NCBI GenBank assembly: GCA_963835705.1 | Contig: CAWIGR010000013.1 | Coordinates: forward strand, 62,001 to 126,000 | DNA length: 64,000 bases | Direction: 5' to 3' | From: JACVRW01 sp963835705 | GTDB lineage: Bacteria; Actinomycetota; Thermoleophilia; Solirubrobacterales; Thermoleophilaceae | Part shown: positions 1 to 6,811 of the stretch, piece after piece | How the letters are laid out: the number at the start of each line of letters is the position of its first letter | Numbering within the stretch: the stretch's first letter is position 1 | Made by a program: the position numbers and the translations under genes | The notes under the pieces: generated by a model | Databases searched by the model: none | Told to the model about the DNA's origin: nothing | Seen by the model: only the letters and a program-made list of their open reading frames with translations

Positions 1-457
1 CCAGGAGCTCGGAGTGGGCGTCGACCTTCACCGTGACGGTCCGGGACGAGGCGCCCGGGTTGGTCATCTTGAGGCCGATCAGCGCGCCCCGGCGGCCGTC
101 CGGCGCGAAGTCGGTGCGCTCGAGGCGCAGGCCGCCCGTGGTCGGCAGGTCGAACCTCACGTAGCCCCAGCCGCTCGTGAACTCGGTCGCCGGCCCGACC
201 CACTGATCGTCGATCCCGAACCAGACGCCGTCGACGAGCTTGAGTGGGCGGCTCCAGATGCCGCCCATCTCGCCGGCGATGTGCCAGCCATTGGCATAGA
301 AGCGGCCGTCCTGGAAGCCGATGATGCGTGCCCGCTCCCCCGCGGCGCCGTAGCGGCGATCCTGCAGCCGGTCAGAGACGGAGAGCTCGGGCGCGGCGAG
401 GGCGGCGGGGGCGGAGACGAGGAGCACCGCCAACCCGATGAGCATCTTGCGAACCAC
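1..457 (-). CDS. Secreted protein, N-terminal part (runs off the window)
   Basis: Only the first ~150 residues are inside the window; the 3' end lies before position 1. The protein starts with a clear Sec signal peptide (VRKMLIGLAVLLV then APAALA, cleavage near residue 20). The mature part is rich in Trp, Gly and Asp (GVWFGIDDQWVG, GWGYVRFDLP) and ends in a beta-sandwich-like stretch (TNPGASSRTVTVKV), which resembles the N-terminal domain of secreted glycogen-debranching or GH15-type glycosidases. That family call is weak. I chose GTG at 457 because GGAG sits 5 bases upstream and the signal peptide then starts cleanly; an in-frame ATG lies at 481. The MBL hydrolase gene ends 7 bp before that ATG, so the two are probably cotranscribed. 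Confidence 0.55.
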   Translation of the reverse strand, partial: MVRKMLIGLAVLLVSAPAALAAPELSVSDRLQDRRYGAAGERARIIGFQDGRFYANGWHIAGEMGGIWSRPLKLVDGVWFGIDDQWVGPATEFTSGWGYVRFDLPTTGGLRLERTDFAPDGRRGALIGLKMTNPGASSRTVTVKVDAHSELL

Positions 458-487
458 CGAGGCTCCGCTGCCCGGGCCCATGCCCGG

Positions 488-1258
488 CTAAACGCGGGTC
501 AGGTTCTCGGAGTGGATCCAGCGCTGGAAGCTCGTGTCGCGCCCCTCCGGCAGGCGCGGACGCTCACCTCGCTCGAGCGCGTCCAGGTACTCGAGGTCCT
601 CCTCCAGAAGGCGGCTAGTCACGTCGCCGCCGTGGGGAGGGCCGTGACCGGGCACGATCGCGTCGGCGGCCTCCACCAGTGGGGCGAGCCGGGCCAGCGT
701 GGCGCGGTACTCCACGAGCGAGCCGCCCTGCGACAGCCACGGGATCTCGACTTGCGACAGGTAGTCGCCGACGCACAGCACGCCGCACCAGCGGGCGAAG
801 ATCGCCGTGCCGTCCGACGTGTGGCCGCTCGCCGGATGGAGCTCGAGCTCGTGGTCTCCGAGCTCCACCGAGCCCGGCACCGGAAGGGTCTGCACTTGGC
901 CGAGCGAGAGCGGCCCCGGCCGCTCGACGTACAGCCTCGCGTCGTAGTCGCGCAGCTGGCGCTGGGCCGCGCCCGGCTCGCGGTGGAATCGCTCCACTGT
1001 GGGCTCGCCCAGACCCAGCGCCAGGCCGGGGAACGCAACCCGGCCCAGGAGGTGGTCGAAGTCCCCGTGCGTCGCGAGCAGCGCATCGGGCTCGAAGCCT
1101 GCGCCGGCGAGCACCCCCGGGAGCGCATCCAGCTCCTCCGGGTAGTAGGGCGAGTCGATCAGCATCGCCTCGCCGCCGGCGCGCAGAGCGACGGCGTTCG
1201 TCTGCCACATGAGGCTCGTCAGGACCAGCGCGTCCCGGTGGACCGAGACCGCCCGCAA
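488..1258 (-). CDS. MBL-fold metallo-hydrolase
   Basis: 256-residue metallo-beta-lactamase fold protein, probably a cytoplasmic hydrolase of unknown substrate. Visible metal motifs are THGDFDH (residues 63-69), SGHTSDG near 145, GDYL near 160 and PGHGPP near 205, in the family order. The first motif is HxDxDH instead of the usual HxHxDH: the second His is Asp, so metal binding may differ from canonical members. Start is TTG at 1258 with GGGGAG about 11 bases upstream; the strongly conserved fold begins a few residues later. It sits between a HAD phosphatase (21 bp upstream) and a secreted protein (downstream), all on the minus strand, consistent with one transcript. Confidence 0.85.
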   Translation of the reverse strand: MRAVSVHRDALVLTSLMWQTNAVALRAGGEAMLIDSPYYPEELDALPGVLAGAGFEPDALLATHGDFDHLLGRVAFPGLALGLGEPTVERFHREPGAAQRQLRDYDARLYVERPGPLSLGQVQTLPVPGSVELGDHELELHPASGHTSDGTAIFARWCGVLCVGDYLSQVEIPWLSQGGSLVEYRATLARLAPLVEAADAIVPGHGPPHGGDVTSRLLEEDLEYLDALERGERPRLPEGRDTSFQRWIHSENLTRV

Positions 1259-1279
1259 GCGCTCAGGTGCTCCCCGCCA

Positions 1280-1957
1280 CTACGCGGCCTTCAGCAGCTT
1301 GCCGGCCTCGCGGAAGGTCTTCACCTCGGCGTCCGGCTTCTTGCCCTCGACCTGCTCGCCGTGGCGGTTGACCCAGATCACCGGGATCTTCTGCTTGAGG
1401 CAGGGCTCCACGTCGGTGGGATAGCCCGAGGCGATGTGGACCCAGTGCCGCTTGGTGGACCCGATCCGGCGCGCGCATTCCTTGAAGTGGGCCTCGTCGG
1501 GCTTGTAGGAGCGCACCTGCTGCGCCGTCACGACCAGGTCGAAGTCGGTGCGCAGGTGGCGGCGGGTGGCGCCGAGCAGCTTGTCGTCGATGTTCGAGAG
1601 AATGCCCATCTCGTGCTTCTTGGCGAAGCGCTCGAGCTGGGCGTTGGACTCACGAAACGGCTGCCATGAGGGCACGCTGTTCGGCAGGAAGTTGGACCGG
1701 GACGGCTCGAGGTCCCAGCCCAGCTCCCCCGCCACCCGCACCGCCGTGCGGCGCAGGACCTCGGCGTAGAGCTCGTAGGAACCCCGCTGGATCTCGCGCT
1801 GTACCTCGATGAAGCGCGGGATCATCACCTCGCGGTCGATGGTGAAGCCGTCACGGTCGGCCTCCTTCTGGAATGCCTCGTACACACCGGTCTCCCAGTC
1901 GATCAGCGTGCCGTAGCAGTCGAACGTGACGAACTTGACGTCTTTCGGTAGAGCCAT
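1280..1957 (-). CDS. HAD-superfamily hydrolase, 2-haloacid dehalogenase type
   Basis: 225 residues. N-terminal motif I is TFDCYGTLID with nucleophile Asp13; motif II is ILSNIDD near 115; the motif III lysine is in SYKPDEAHF near 150; motif IV is HIASGYPTDVEP near 175, with Gly-Tyr where Gly-Asp is more common. The FDxYGTL motif and length fit the L-2-haloacid dehalogenase-like subgroup (HAD-IA), which includes real dehalogenases and general phosphatases; which activity applies cannot be read from sequence. ATG start at 1957. First gene of a probable minus-strand unit with the MBL hydrolase and the secreted protein. Confidence 0.85.
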   Translation of the reverse strand: MALPKDVKFVTFDCYGTLIDWETGVYEAFQKEADRDGFTIDREVMIPRFIEVQREIQRGSYELYAEVLRRTAVRVAGELGWDLEPSRSNFLPNSVPSWQPFRESNAQLERFAKKHEMGILSNIDDKLLGATRRHLRTDFDLVVTAQQVRSYKPDEAHFKECARRIGSTKRHWVHIASGYPTDVEPCLKQKIPVIWVNRHGEQVEGKKPDAEVKTFREAGKLLKAA

Positions 1958-2029
1958 GTGGGTTTCGATAGGGTCGGGCGCCCCCGTCGGGAGTGCGCCT
2001 CCGGCGGCGGCGCATCCTATCTACCCGGC

Positions 2030-2166
2030 ATGGCACTGCTCGAATACCCCCACGTGGCGATCGAGATCCTGGGCGCGCGCTTGTAGGGAATGCCGTGGAC
2101 GAGCGCCTCGACGCGGTGCGCGAGCTGTGGGGCACCTACCGCGAGGAAGGAGGCCGCGCTCACTGA
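2030..2166 (+). pseudogene. Small split ORF, possible frameshifted 46-residue protein
   Basis: An ATG at 2030 opens 18 codons (MALLEYPHVAIEILGARL) ending at TAG 2084-2086. In the -1 frame the reading continues without interruption as LVGNAVDERLDAVRELW to TGA at 2164-2166, giving a plausible amphipathic small protein if one base is missing or extra near 2080. A -10-like TATCTA lies just upstream of the ATG. No family recognised. It could also be chance or a remnant; the only support is amino-acid composition and position in the otherwise empty 236-bp gap between the HAD gene and the aminotransferase. Confidence 0.3.
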
Positions 2167-2193
2167 CATCACAGCGCGGTATCGTGGCCAGGC

Positions 2194-3300
2194 GTGGCCG
2201 AGCTGACCAACATCTCGCTCTCCAGGGGCGCTCCTTCGCTCGACATCGTGGCCGTGGACGACCTCAAGCTCGCGGCCCAGCGCGCGTTCGAGCGCGACCC
2301 TGCGGGCACCTTCGCGTACGGCACGTCGGCTGGGTACCCGCGCCTGCTCGAGTGGCTCGCGAAGAAGCACGAGGTGGCGCCGGACCGGCTGCTCGCCACG
2401 AACGGCTCGATGCAGGCCGACGCGTTCCTGTTCGAGGAGCTCGTCGCGCCGGGCGACGTGGTCGTCGTGGAGGCGCCGACCTATGACCGGACGTTGTTGT
2501 CGCTCACCAAGCTCGGCGCCGAGGTGCTCCCGATCCCGCTCGAGGCGGACGGCCTCGACGTGGGGGCGCTCGAGGCCGCGCTCGAGGAGGGAGCGCGCCC
2601 GAAGCTCGCCCACGTGATCCCCAACTTCCAGAACCCGGCCGGCTGCACGCTGTCGCTCGACAAGCGCCGGCGGCTGGTGGAGCTCGCGCGCGAGTACGGC
2701 TTCACGATCTTCGAGGACGACCCGTACGTGGAGTTGCGCTTCGAGGGCGAGGACCACCCGCGCATGCTCGAGCTCGACGAGAGCGGCGAGACGGTGGTGT
2801 ACGCCTCGTCCTTCTCCAAGACGGTCTGTCCGGGCATCCGGGTGGGCTACCTGGTCGGGCCGAGGGACCTGATCGCCAGGATCAGGAAGCGGGCCACCGA
2901 GACCTACATCTCGCCGAACATGGTCGCCCAGTCGATCGTCGCCGACTTCTGCGACTCGGGCGCGATCGACCGCTCGATCGAGACCGTCAAGGCAGCGCTG
3001 CGCGAGCGGCGCGACGCCACCTGCGAGGCGCTCGCGCGGCATCTGCCCGAGGCGCGCTTCGTGACCCCCCAGGGCGGCTACTTCCTCTGGGTGGACCTGC
3101 CCGAGGGGAGTGACGTCGCGGCACTCGAGCGCGGCTCCGCCGAGCGGGGGGTCGTCTTCGTGAAGGGCACCGACTTCCTGATCGAGGGCGGTCAGAGCTC
3201 GCTGCGGTTCGCCTACTCCGCCGTGCCGCCCGACCAGATCGAGGAGGGCATCGCGCGGGTGGCCGAGGCGTACCGGGAGCTCACGCCGACGGCTGCGTGA
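2194..3300 (+). CDS. PLP-dependent aminotransferase, class I/II (MocR/LysN-like)
   Basis: 368-residue fold-type I aminotransferase. The PLP lysine is Lys209 in SSFSKTVCPG; NPAGCTL near 150 and the FEDDPYVELRF Asp/Tyr region match the AAT_I fold, and an Arg in SSLRFAYS near the C-terminus would bind the substrate carboxylate. Sequence style (FAYGTSAGYPRLLEWLA, NFQNPAG) matches the 2-aminoadipate/valine-type group that also forms the C-terminal half of MocR regulators, but no N-terminal GntR domain is present, so this is a free enzyme. Start is GTG at 2194. The next gene overlaps its stop by 4 bp (GTGA), so they are translationally coupled. Confidence 0.88.
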   Translation: MAELTNISLSRGAPSLDIVAVDDLKLAAQRAFERDPAGTFAYGTSAGYPRLLEWLAKKHEVAPDRLLATNGSMQADAFLFEELVAPGDVVVVEAPTYDRTLLSLTKLGAEVLPIPLEADGLDVGALEAALEEGARPKLAHVIPNFQNPAGCTLSLDKRRRLVELAREYGFTIFEDDPYVELRFEGEDHPRMLELDESGETVVYASSFSKTVCPGIRVGYLVGPRDLIARIRKRATETYISPNMVAQSIVADFCDSGAIDRSIETVKAALRERRDATCEALARHLPEARFVTPQGGYFLWVDLPEGSDVAALERGSAERGVVFVKGTDFLIEGGQSSLRFAYSAVPPDQIEEGIARVAEAYRELTPTAA

Positions 3301-4025
3301 TCGAGCTCGAGCAGCCGCGCGACCTCGGCGCGCTGCTACGCGACTCCTTCAGCGTCTACCTGGGCCACTTCGGCACCTTTCTCGCGCTGGGCGCGCTGGT
3401 GGTGGTGCCGTCGCAGCTGATCGTCGGCGGGATCGGGCTCGAGCAGCTGACCTCGGACTACGACTCCTCGCCCGGCCTCGCCGAGACCGCGATCCCGGCG
3501 GCGGTGGCGTATCTCGTCGTGGCTCCGCTGATCACGGCCATCTGCGTGCACGCGCTGCGCTCGGTCGCCACCGGCGGCCCTCCGGGGGCGCGCGAGGCGA
3601 TCGTGAACGGCTTCGAGTCGTTCACCCCGATCTTCTTCGCCGTGTTGCTGGCGGCGGCTGGGATCGTGCTCGGGCTGCTCGTGGTCATACCCGGCATCTA
3701 CCTGTTCGTCCGCTGGTACTTCGTGCCCCAGGCCGTGGTGCTCGAGGAAGCCCGGAACGCCGGCGCCCTGCGCGCGAGCGGCAGGCTGGTAGCGGGCGCG
3801 TGGTGGCGCACGTTCGGGATGGTCCTGCTGGTCAACCTCGTCATCCTGCTGGTGGGGTTCGCGCTCGGCGCGCCGTTCACGGCGCTGGCCGACGCGAGCG
3901 ACCGAGCGATCTGGTGGCTGGCCGGCCAGATCGTGGCCGGGACTGTCACCGCGCCGTTCGCCGCGCTCTTCGCGACGTTCCTCTACTACGACCTGCGCGA
4001 GCGCAAGCGCACGGCGCACCGCTAG
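3297..4025 (+). CDS. Polytopic membrane protein
   Basis: 242 residues with about five or six hydrophobic helices (near residues 25-50, 63-85, 105-130, 155-185, 195-225) and a short cytosolic N-terminus containing DLGALLRDSFSVYLGHFGTF. That opening is typical of the glycerophosphoryl-diester-phosphodiesterase membrane-domain-like family in actinobacteria, whose function is unknown. A positively charged end (YYDLRERKRTAHR) fits a cytosolic C-terminus. The GTG start lies inside the stop of the aminotransferase (GTGA overlap). Confidence 0.75.
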   Translation: MIELEQPRDLGALLRDSFSVYLGHFGTFLALGALVVVPSQLIVGGIGLEQLTSDYDSSPGLAETAIPAAVAYLVVAPLITAICVHALRSVATGGPPGAREAIVNGFESFTPIFFAVLLAAAGIVLGLLVVIPGIYLFVRWYFVPQAVVLEEARNAGALRASGRLVAGAWWRTFGMVLLVNLVILLVGFALGAPFTALADASDRAIWWLAGQIVAGTVTAPFAALFATFLYYDLRERKRTAHR

Positions 4026-4074
4026 GCCCGCCGCGCGAGCAGGGCGACGACGAGCGCACACGGGATCGCCGGCT

Positions 4075-4821
4075 TCACGCCCGGCCGACCTGCTGCACGT
4101 GTGAGACAACCTCGCCGTCAAGCAGAACGTGGATGGCGAATCCGGCCGGCTCCGGCACGGTCCGGAGCTGCTCGGACGCGAAGTCGAGCCGCGCCTGCAT
4201 GTAGGTGCTCGGGGCGACCAGCACGGCGCGGCCGGCAAGGTCGGCGGTGATCGTGCGGTGCATGTGGCCGGCCACGAGACGGCGCACCTGCGGATGGCGC
4301 TCGACCACGGCTGCGAGCGCCCGGCCGTCCTCCGCCGGCAGCCCGATCGCGTCCAGGGCCGGCATTCCCGTGGTGAGCGGGGGGTGGTGCATCGCGAGCA
4401 CGGTCGGGGCCTCCGGCGCGGCCGCCAGCTCCGCGTCGAGCCATGACAGCCGCTCCCCGTCGAGGGCCCCGGGATCCTCGCCCGGCCGGGTGGTGTCGAT
4501 CACCACGAGCCGCAGCGGACCCAGGTCGGCGGCGTACTGCACCGGCTCGCCGTTCATCCCGGGCAGATCGAAGTGGCGGCGCAACGTGGCCCGGTCGTCG
4601 TGATTGCCCGGAAGGACGTGAAGCGGCGCGTCGAGCGACGAGAGGAGCTCACGCACGTGGAGGTACTCGGCGTCCGCCGCGTGCTCGGCGAGGTCGCCGG
4701 ACACGAGCACGGCGTCGGGCGCCGGCCGCAGCGCGTGGACGGACTCGACCGCGGCGGCCAGGGCCGCGGCCGGGTCGTGGCCGCTCCAGTCGGCGCCCAC
4801 GTGCGGATCGCTGAGTTGCAC
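4075..4821 (-). CDS. Class III metallophosphoesterase (CpdA-like cyclic nucleotide phosphodiesterase family)
   Basis: 248 residues with all metallophosphoesterase signatures in order: QLSDPHVG at the N-terminus, VSGDLAEH near 42, LPGNHDDR near 72, AMHHPP near 145 and GHMHR near 186. These are the di-metal ligands of the CpdA/Rv0805-type family, which hydrolyses cyclic nucleotides or other phosphoesters. The only standard start is GTG at 4821, which gives a chain beginning one residue before the first motif. Upstream codons still read like family sequence (ATFFL before VQLSDPH), but no ATG, GTG or TTG precedes them before an in-frame stop, so translation may begin at ACG or an upstream indel may be present. 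Confidence 0.85.
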   Translation of the reverse strand: MQLSDPHVGADWSGHDPAAALAAAVESVHALRPAPDAVLVSGDLAEHAADAEYLHVRELLSSLDAPLHVLPGNHDDRATLRRHFDLPGMNGEPVQYAADLGPLRLVVIDTTRPGEDPGALDGERLSWLDAELAAAPEAPTVLAMHHPPLTTGMPALDAIGLPAEDGRALAAVVERHPQVRRLVAGHMHRTITADLAGRAVLVAPSTYMQARLDFASEQLRTVPEPAGFAIHVLLDGEVVSHVQQVGRA

Positions 4822-4887
4822 GAGAAAAAACGTCGCGCGATGCTAGACGACAGGCACTCGCCAGCGCGACCGAACCCCGGCGGTGAA

Positions 4888-4971
4888 CCTCATGACCGCG
4901 GCGGGCACTTCCCGGCGATGGAGGCGCCGGATCTGCTCGCCGGGGACATCCGGGCCTTCTTCGGCGCCTAG
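4888..4971 (+). pseudogene. Remnant: last ~27 codons of an epoxide hydrolase-like alpha/beta hydrolase
   Basis: The short plus-strand frame reads PHDRGGHFPAMEAPDLLAGD then IRAFFGA and a TAG at 4969-4971. This is the C-terminal block of epoxide-hydrolase-type alpha/beta hydrolases, including the catalytic His in GGHFxAxExPxLLxxDIRxFF. Nothing upstream in frame encodes the rest of the fold; the metallophosphoesterase start occupies that space. It is a decayed leftover whose stop overlaps the stop of the SnoaL gene on the other strand. Confidence 0.6.
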
Positions 4972-5390
4972 ACCTGGTTCGCCGCCGACGCCGGCCGCTG
5001 GGAGCGGAGCACCTCGCGCGCCTCGTCCGGCGTGCGCCGGTTCACCATGTGGGTGGCGAGGCCGTCGCGTACCCGGATTCCCATCCCGAATCGCATGTCG
5101 ACCTCGATCCCGCTGTCCACGCCCGTCCCGCGGAATCTGATCGCCGCGAACGCGCAGTCCGCGTCGTCCTCCACGTGCTCGACGTCGATGCGGAACGTCT
5201 CCCAGGGCGCGTGCAGCTGGCCCCAGAAGCGCGTGGCCTCCCCGTGGCCGCGGTACTCCGCGGAGAGGTCGGGGAAGACCCCGGAGGTGCTGATGTGGAC
5301 GTCCGGGTCGAGGTAGGCGAGCCAGGCCTCGCAGTCGTCCCGGTTCCAGGCGTCGTACCCGCCGAGGAGCTTCTCGGAGTTGGCCGTCAC
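4968..5390 (-). CDS. SnoaL-like (NTF2-fold) protein
   Basis: 140 residues of the NTF2-like/SnoaL_2 fold: N-terminal helix EKLLGGYDAWNRDDCEAWLAY, then LDPDVHIST, a FRGHGEA-type turn (EYRGHGEATRFW) and alternating beta strands ending VRDGLATHMVNR. The members bind or isomerise small hydrophobic molecules; no substrate can be assigned. GTG start at 5390 overlaps the stop of the upstream DcrB-like gene by 4 bp (GTGA), so it is the last gene of the overlapped operon that begins with the EspC-like gene near 8505. Confidence 0.8.
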   Translation of the reverse strand: MTANSEKLLGGYDAWNRDDCEAWLAYLDPDVHISTSGVFPDLSAEYRGHGEATRFWGQLHAPWETFRIDVEHVEDDADCAFAAIRFRGTGVDSGIEVDMRFGMGIRVRDGLATHMVNRRTPDEAREVLRSQRPASAANQV

Positions 5391-5833
5391 CGGTCCACCG
5401 TAAGCGACTCGGCGGCAGCCGACAGCGTCGGCGCCACCTCGGGGTAGTCGAGGGTGGCGGCCGAGGCCGACAGCGTCAGGCCGCGCGAGCCTGCCACCAC
5501 CCGCCACTGCTCGAGCGTCACCGACCAGCCGTCGTGGTCGTGATGGGCGAGCGTGCGGATCGCGGGGCCGTCGGCGATGCTCGCCTCGGCCCGGTCCAGG
5601 AGCACGAACGACTGCAGCGAGCTCTCCATCGCGGCAAGGGAGGCGTCGGTGAAGTCCTCGGTGCTCGTGCCCTCCTCCACGCGATCGATGGTCACGACCA
5701 GGTTGGTGCGAAAGCCGTCCTCCACGCCCGCGTCGACCGCCACCATCGCGGTGCCGGCGACCGTGTCGTCGACCTCGCTCCCGGGCGGCAGCTCGATCGC
5801 GAACCCGTGCCGTTCCGACCGGAACCTGCTCAC
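5387..5833 (-). CDS. DcrB/DUF1795- or LpqN-like protein, possible effector chaperone
   Basis: 148 residues without signal peptide or lipobox. The pattern GFAIELPPGSEVDD at residues 9-22, followed by beta strands NLVVTIDRVEE, then FTDASLAAMESSLQSF and a final GLTLSASAA...LSAAAESLTV, fits the PsbP/DcrB-like fold (DUF1795, LpqN/LpqT). In type VI systems cytosolic DcrB-fold Eag proteins chaperone effectors; here it lies in an operon with a type VII-like effector, so a similar role is an inference. GTG start at 5833 overlaps the EspG-like stop (GTGA); its own stop overlaps the SnoaL start. Confidence 0.6.
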   Translation of the reverse strand: MSRFRSERHGFAIELPPGSEVDDTVAGTAMVAVDAGVEDGFRTNLVVTIDRVEEGTSTEDFTDASLAAMESSLQSFVLLDRAEASIADGPAIRTLAHHDHDGWSVTLEQWRVVAGSRGLTLSASAATLDYPEVAPTLSAAAESLTVDR

Positions 5834-6516
5834 TCCGCCAGCTCCTCGTCGCGCGGCAGGATTCCCGCCAGCTGCGTCCACACATCGGTCGGGGTGGTGG
5901 GCCAGAGCTCCACGGTGGGCTCGTCGGGGACCACGAGCCACAGGCCCGCATCCGTGTCGATCACCTCGACGAGGCGGCGGCCCGCCGAGTCCGTCGCCGG
6001 CGGCCAGCGGGCCTCGGCCCGCCAGTGCTCGCGGAGCCCGGCGAGGAGCGCCGCCACCGCGGAGGCGTCCGGCTCGGGCCGCTCGCGCGTGTCCCGGCCG
6101 CGCGCCAGGATCTCGAGCAGCTCGGGCACCTCGAAGCGCAGGCGGACGGCGGGCTCGACCCTCGGTCTGGGACCGAGCTCGTTCATGCGCGCCAGCGCGG
6201 CGGGCAGGAACGGCGTGGGCACGTCGACGAGCTTGACGCGACCGTCGGGCTCCGGCAGGAGCATCGCCGCCACCTGAGCGTCCACCCAACCCGATCCGCG
6301 ACGGTCGCCGCGCTGGAGGTCCAGCGCGCAGACCGGGTGGCGCATCGCGTCCAGCGCCGGCTGCAGCGCGCGGTGCGGCATGCCGCCCGCCACGGCGCCG
6401 GCGGCCTCGAGCTCCGCCCAGCCCTCGGGGGTCGCCTCGGCGCCCGCGCGCAGGGCGCCCACCGCCGCCTCGGAGGCCACAAGCAGGCCGGTCTCGGCGT
6501 CGAAGTCGGCGCTCAC
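5830..6516 (-). CDS. EspG-like (ESX secretion chaperone-type) protein
   Basis: 228 residues, cytosolic. The layout resembles EspG proteins of mycobacterial ESX systems: a helical N-terminus (TPEGWAELEAAGAVAGGMPH), a PALDAMRHPVCALDLQ strand, then repeated strands (VAAMLLPEPDG, VKLVDVP, FLPAALARMNELGPRP) and a C-terminal half with REHWRAEARW and GLWLVVPD strands. EspG binds PE/PPE or WXG partners before secretion. The match is by pattern and gene order, not alignment, so it stays tentative. The GTG start overlaps the stop of the membrane protein gene upstream; the stop overlaps the DcrB-like start. Confidence 0.5.
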   Translation of the reverse strand: MSADFDAETGLLVASEAAVGALRAGAEATPEGWAELEAAGAVAGGMPHRALQPALDAMRHPVCALDLQRGDRRGSGWVDAQVAAMLLPEPDGRVKLVDVPTPFLPAALARMNELGPRPRVEPAVRLRFEVPELLEILARGRDTRERPEPDASAVAALLAGLREHWRAEARWPPATDSAGRRLVEVIDTDAGLWLVVPDEPTVELWPTTPTDVWTQLAGILPRDEELAE

Positions 6517-6806
6517 CGCTGGTGCTGGCGTTGCCGGTACCAGCGCGGGCCCCACCAGCCGGGCTCCCAGAAGAAGAGGACCCACGCCGCGATCAGGACC
6601 ACCAGGGCCAGCGTGACCACCGGCGTGTCGTCCGGCAGCACGCCGACGAGCTCCAGGCCGACGGCGGTGAGCATCACACCCATGCCGGGGATCACGGTCA
6701 ACCAGCCGTAGGGCCACAGCGGCGAGTCCAGCGCACCGCGCAGCGGGCCCGCCCAGATCAGCGAGAACACGGCGAGCATCACGAGTCCGATTATGAGCGC
6801 GGCCAT
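6513..6806 (-). CDS. Small three-helix membrane protein, candidate immunity protein
   Basis: 97 residues with three hydrophobic helices: about 2-20 (AALIIGLVMLAVFSLIWAG), 31-56 (YGWLTVIPGMGVMLTAVGLE) and 62-82 (VVTLALVVLIAAWVLFF), then a Trp-rich basic tail (EPGWWGPRWYRQRQHQR). No family recognised. It begins 5 bp after the stop of the large WXG-type effector gene and overlaps the EspG-like gene. A small membrane protein directly after an effector with a hydrophobic glycine-zipper end is what one expects of an immunity protein against a membrane-acting toxin, but this is inference. ATG start at 6806. Confidence 0.65.
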   Translation of the reverse strand: MAALIIGLVMLAVFSLIWAGPLRGALDSPLWPYGWLTVIPGMGVMLTAVGLELVGVLPDDTPVVTLALVVLIAAWVLFFWEPGWWGPRWYRQRQHQR

Positions 6807-6811
6807 CTCGG

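Noticed and set aside
14..1669. A long plus-strand open frame (551 codons)
   Set aside because: It is antisense to the MBL and HAD genes, which have full family motifs; composition is typical of GC-rich shadow frames.
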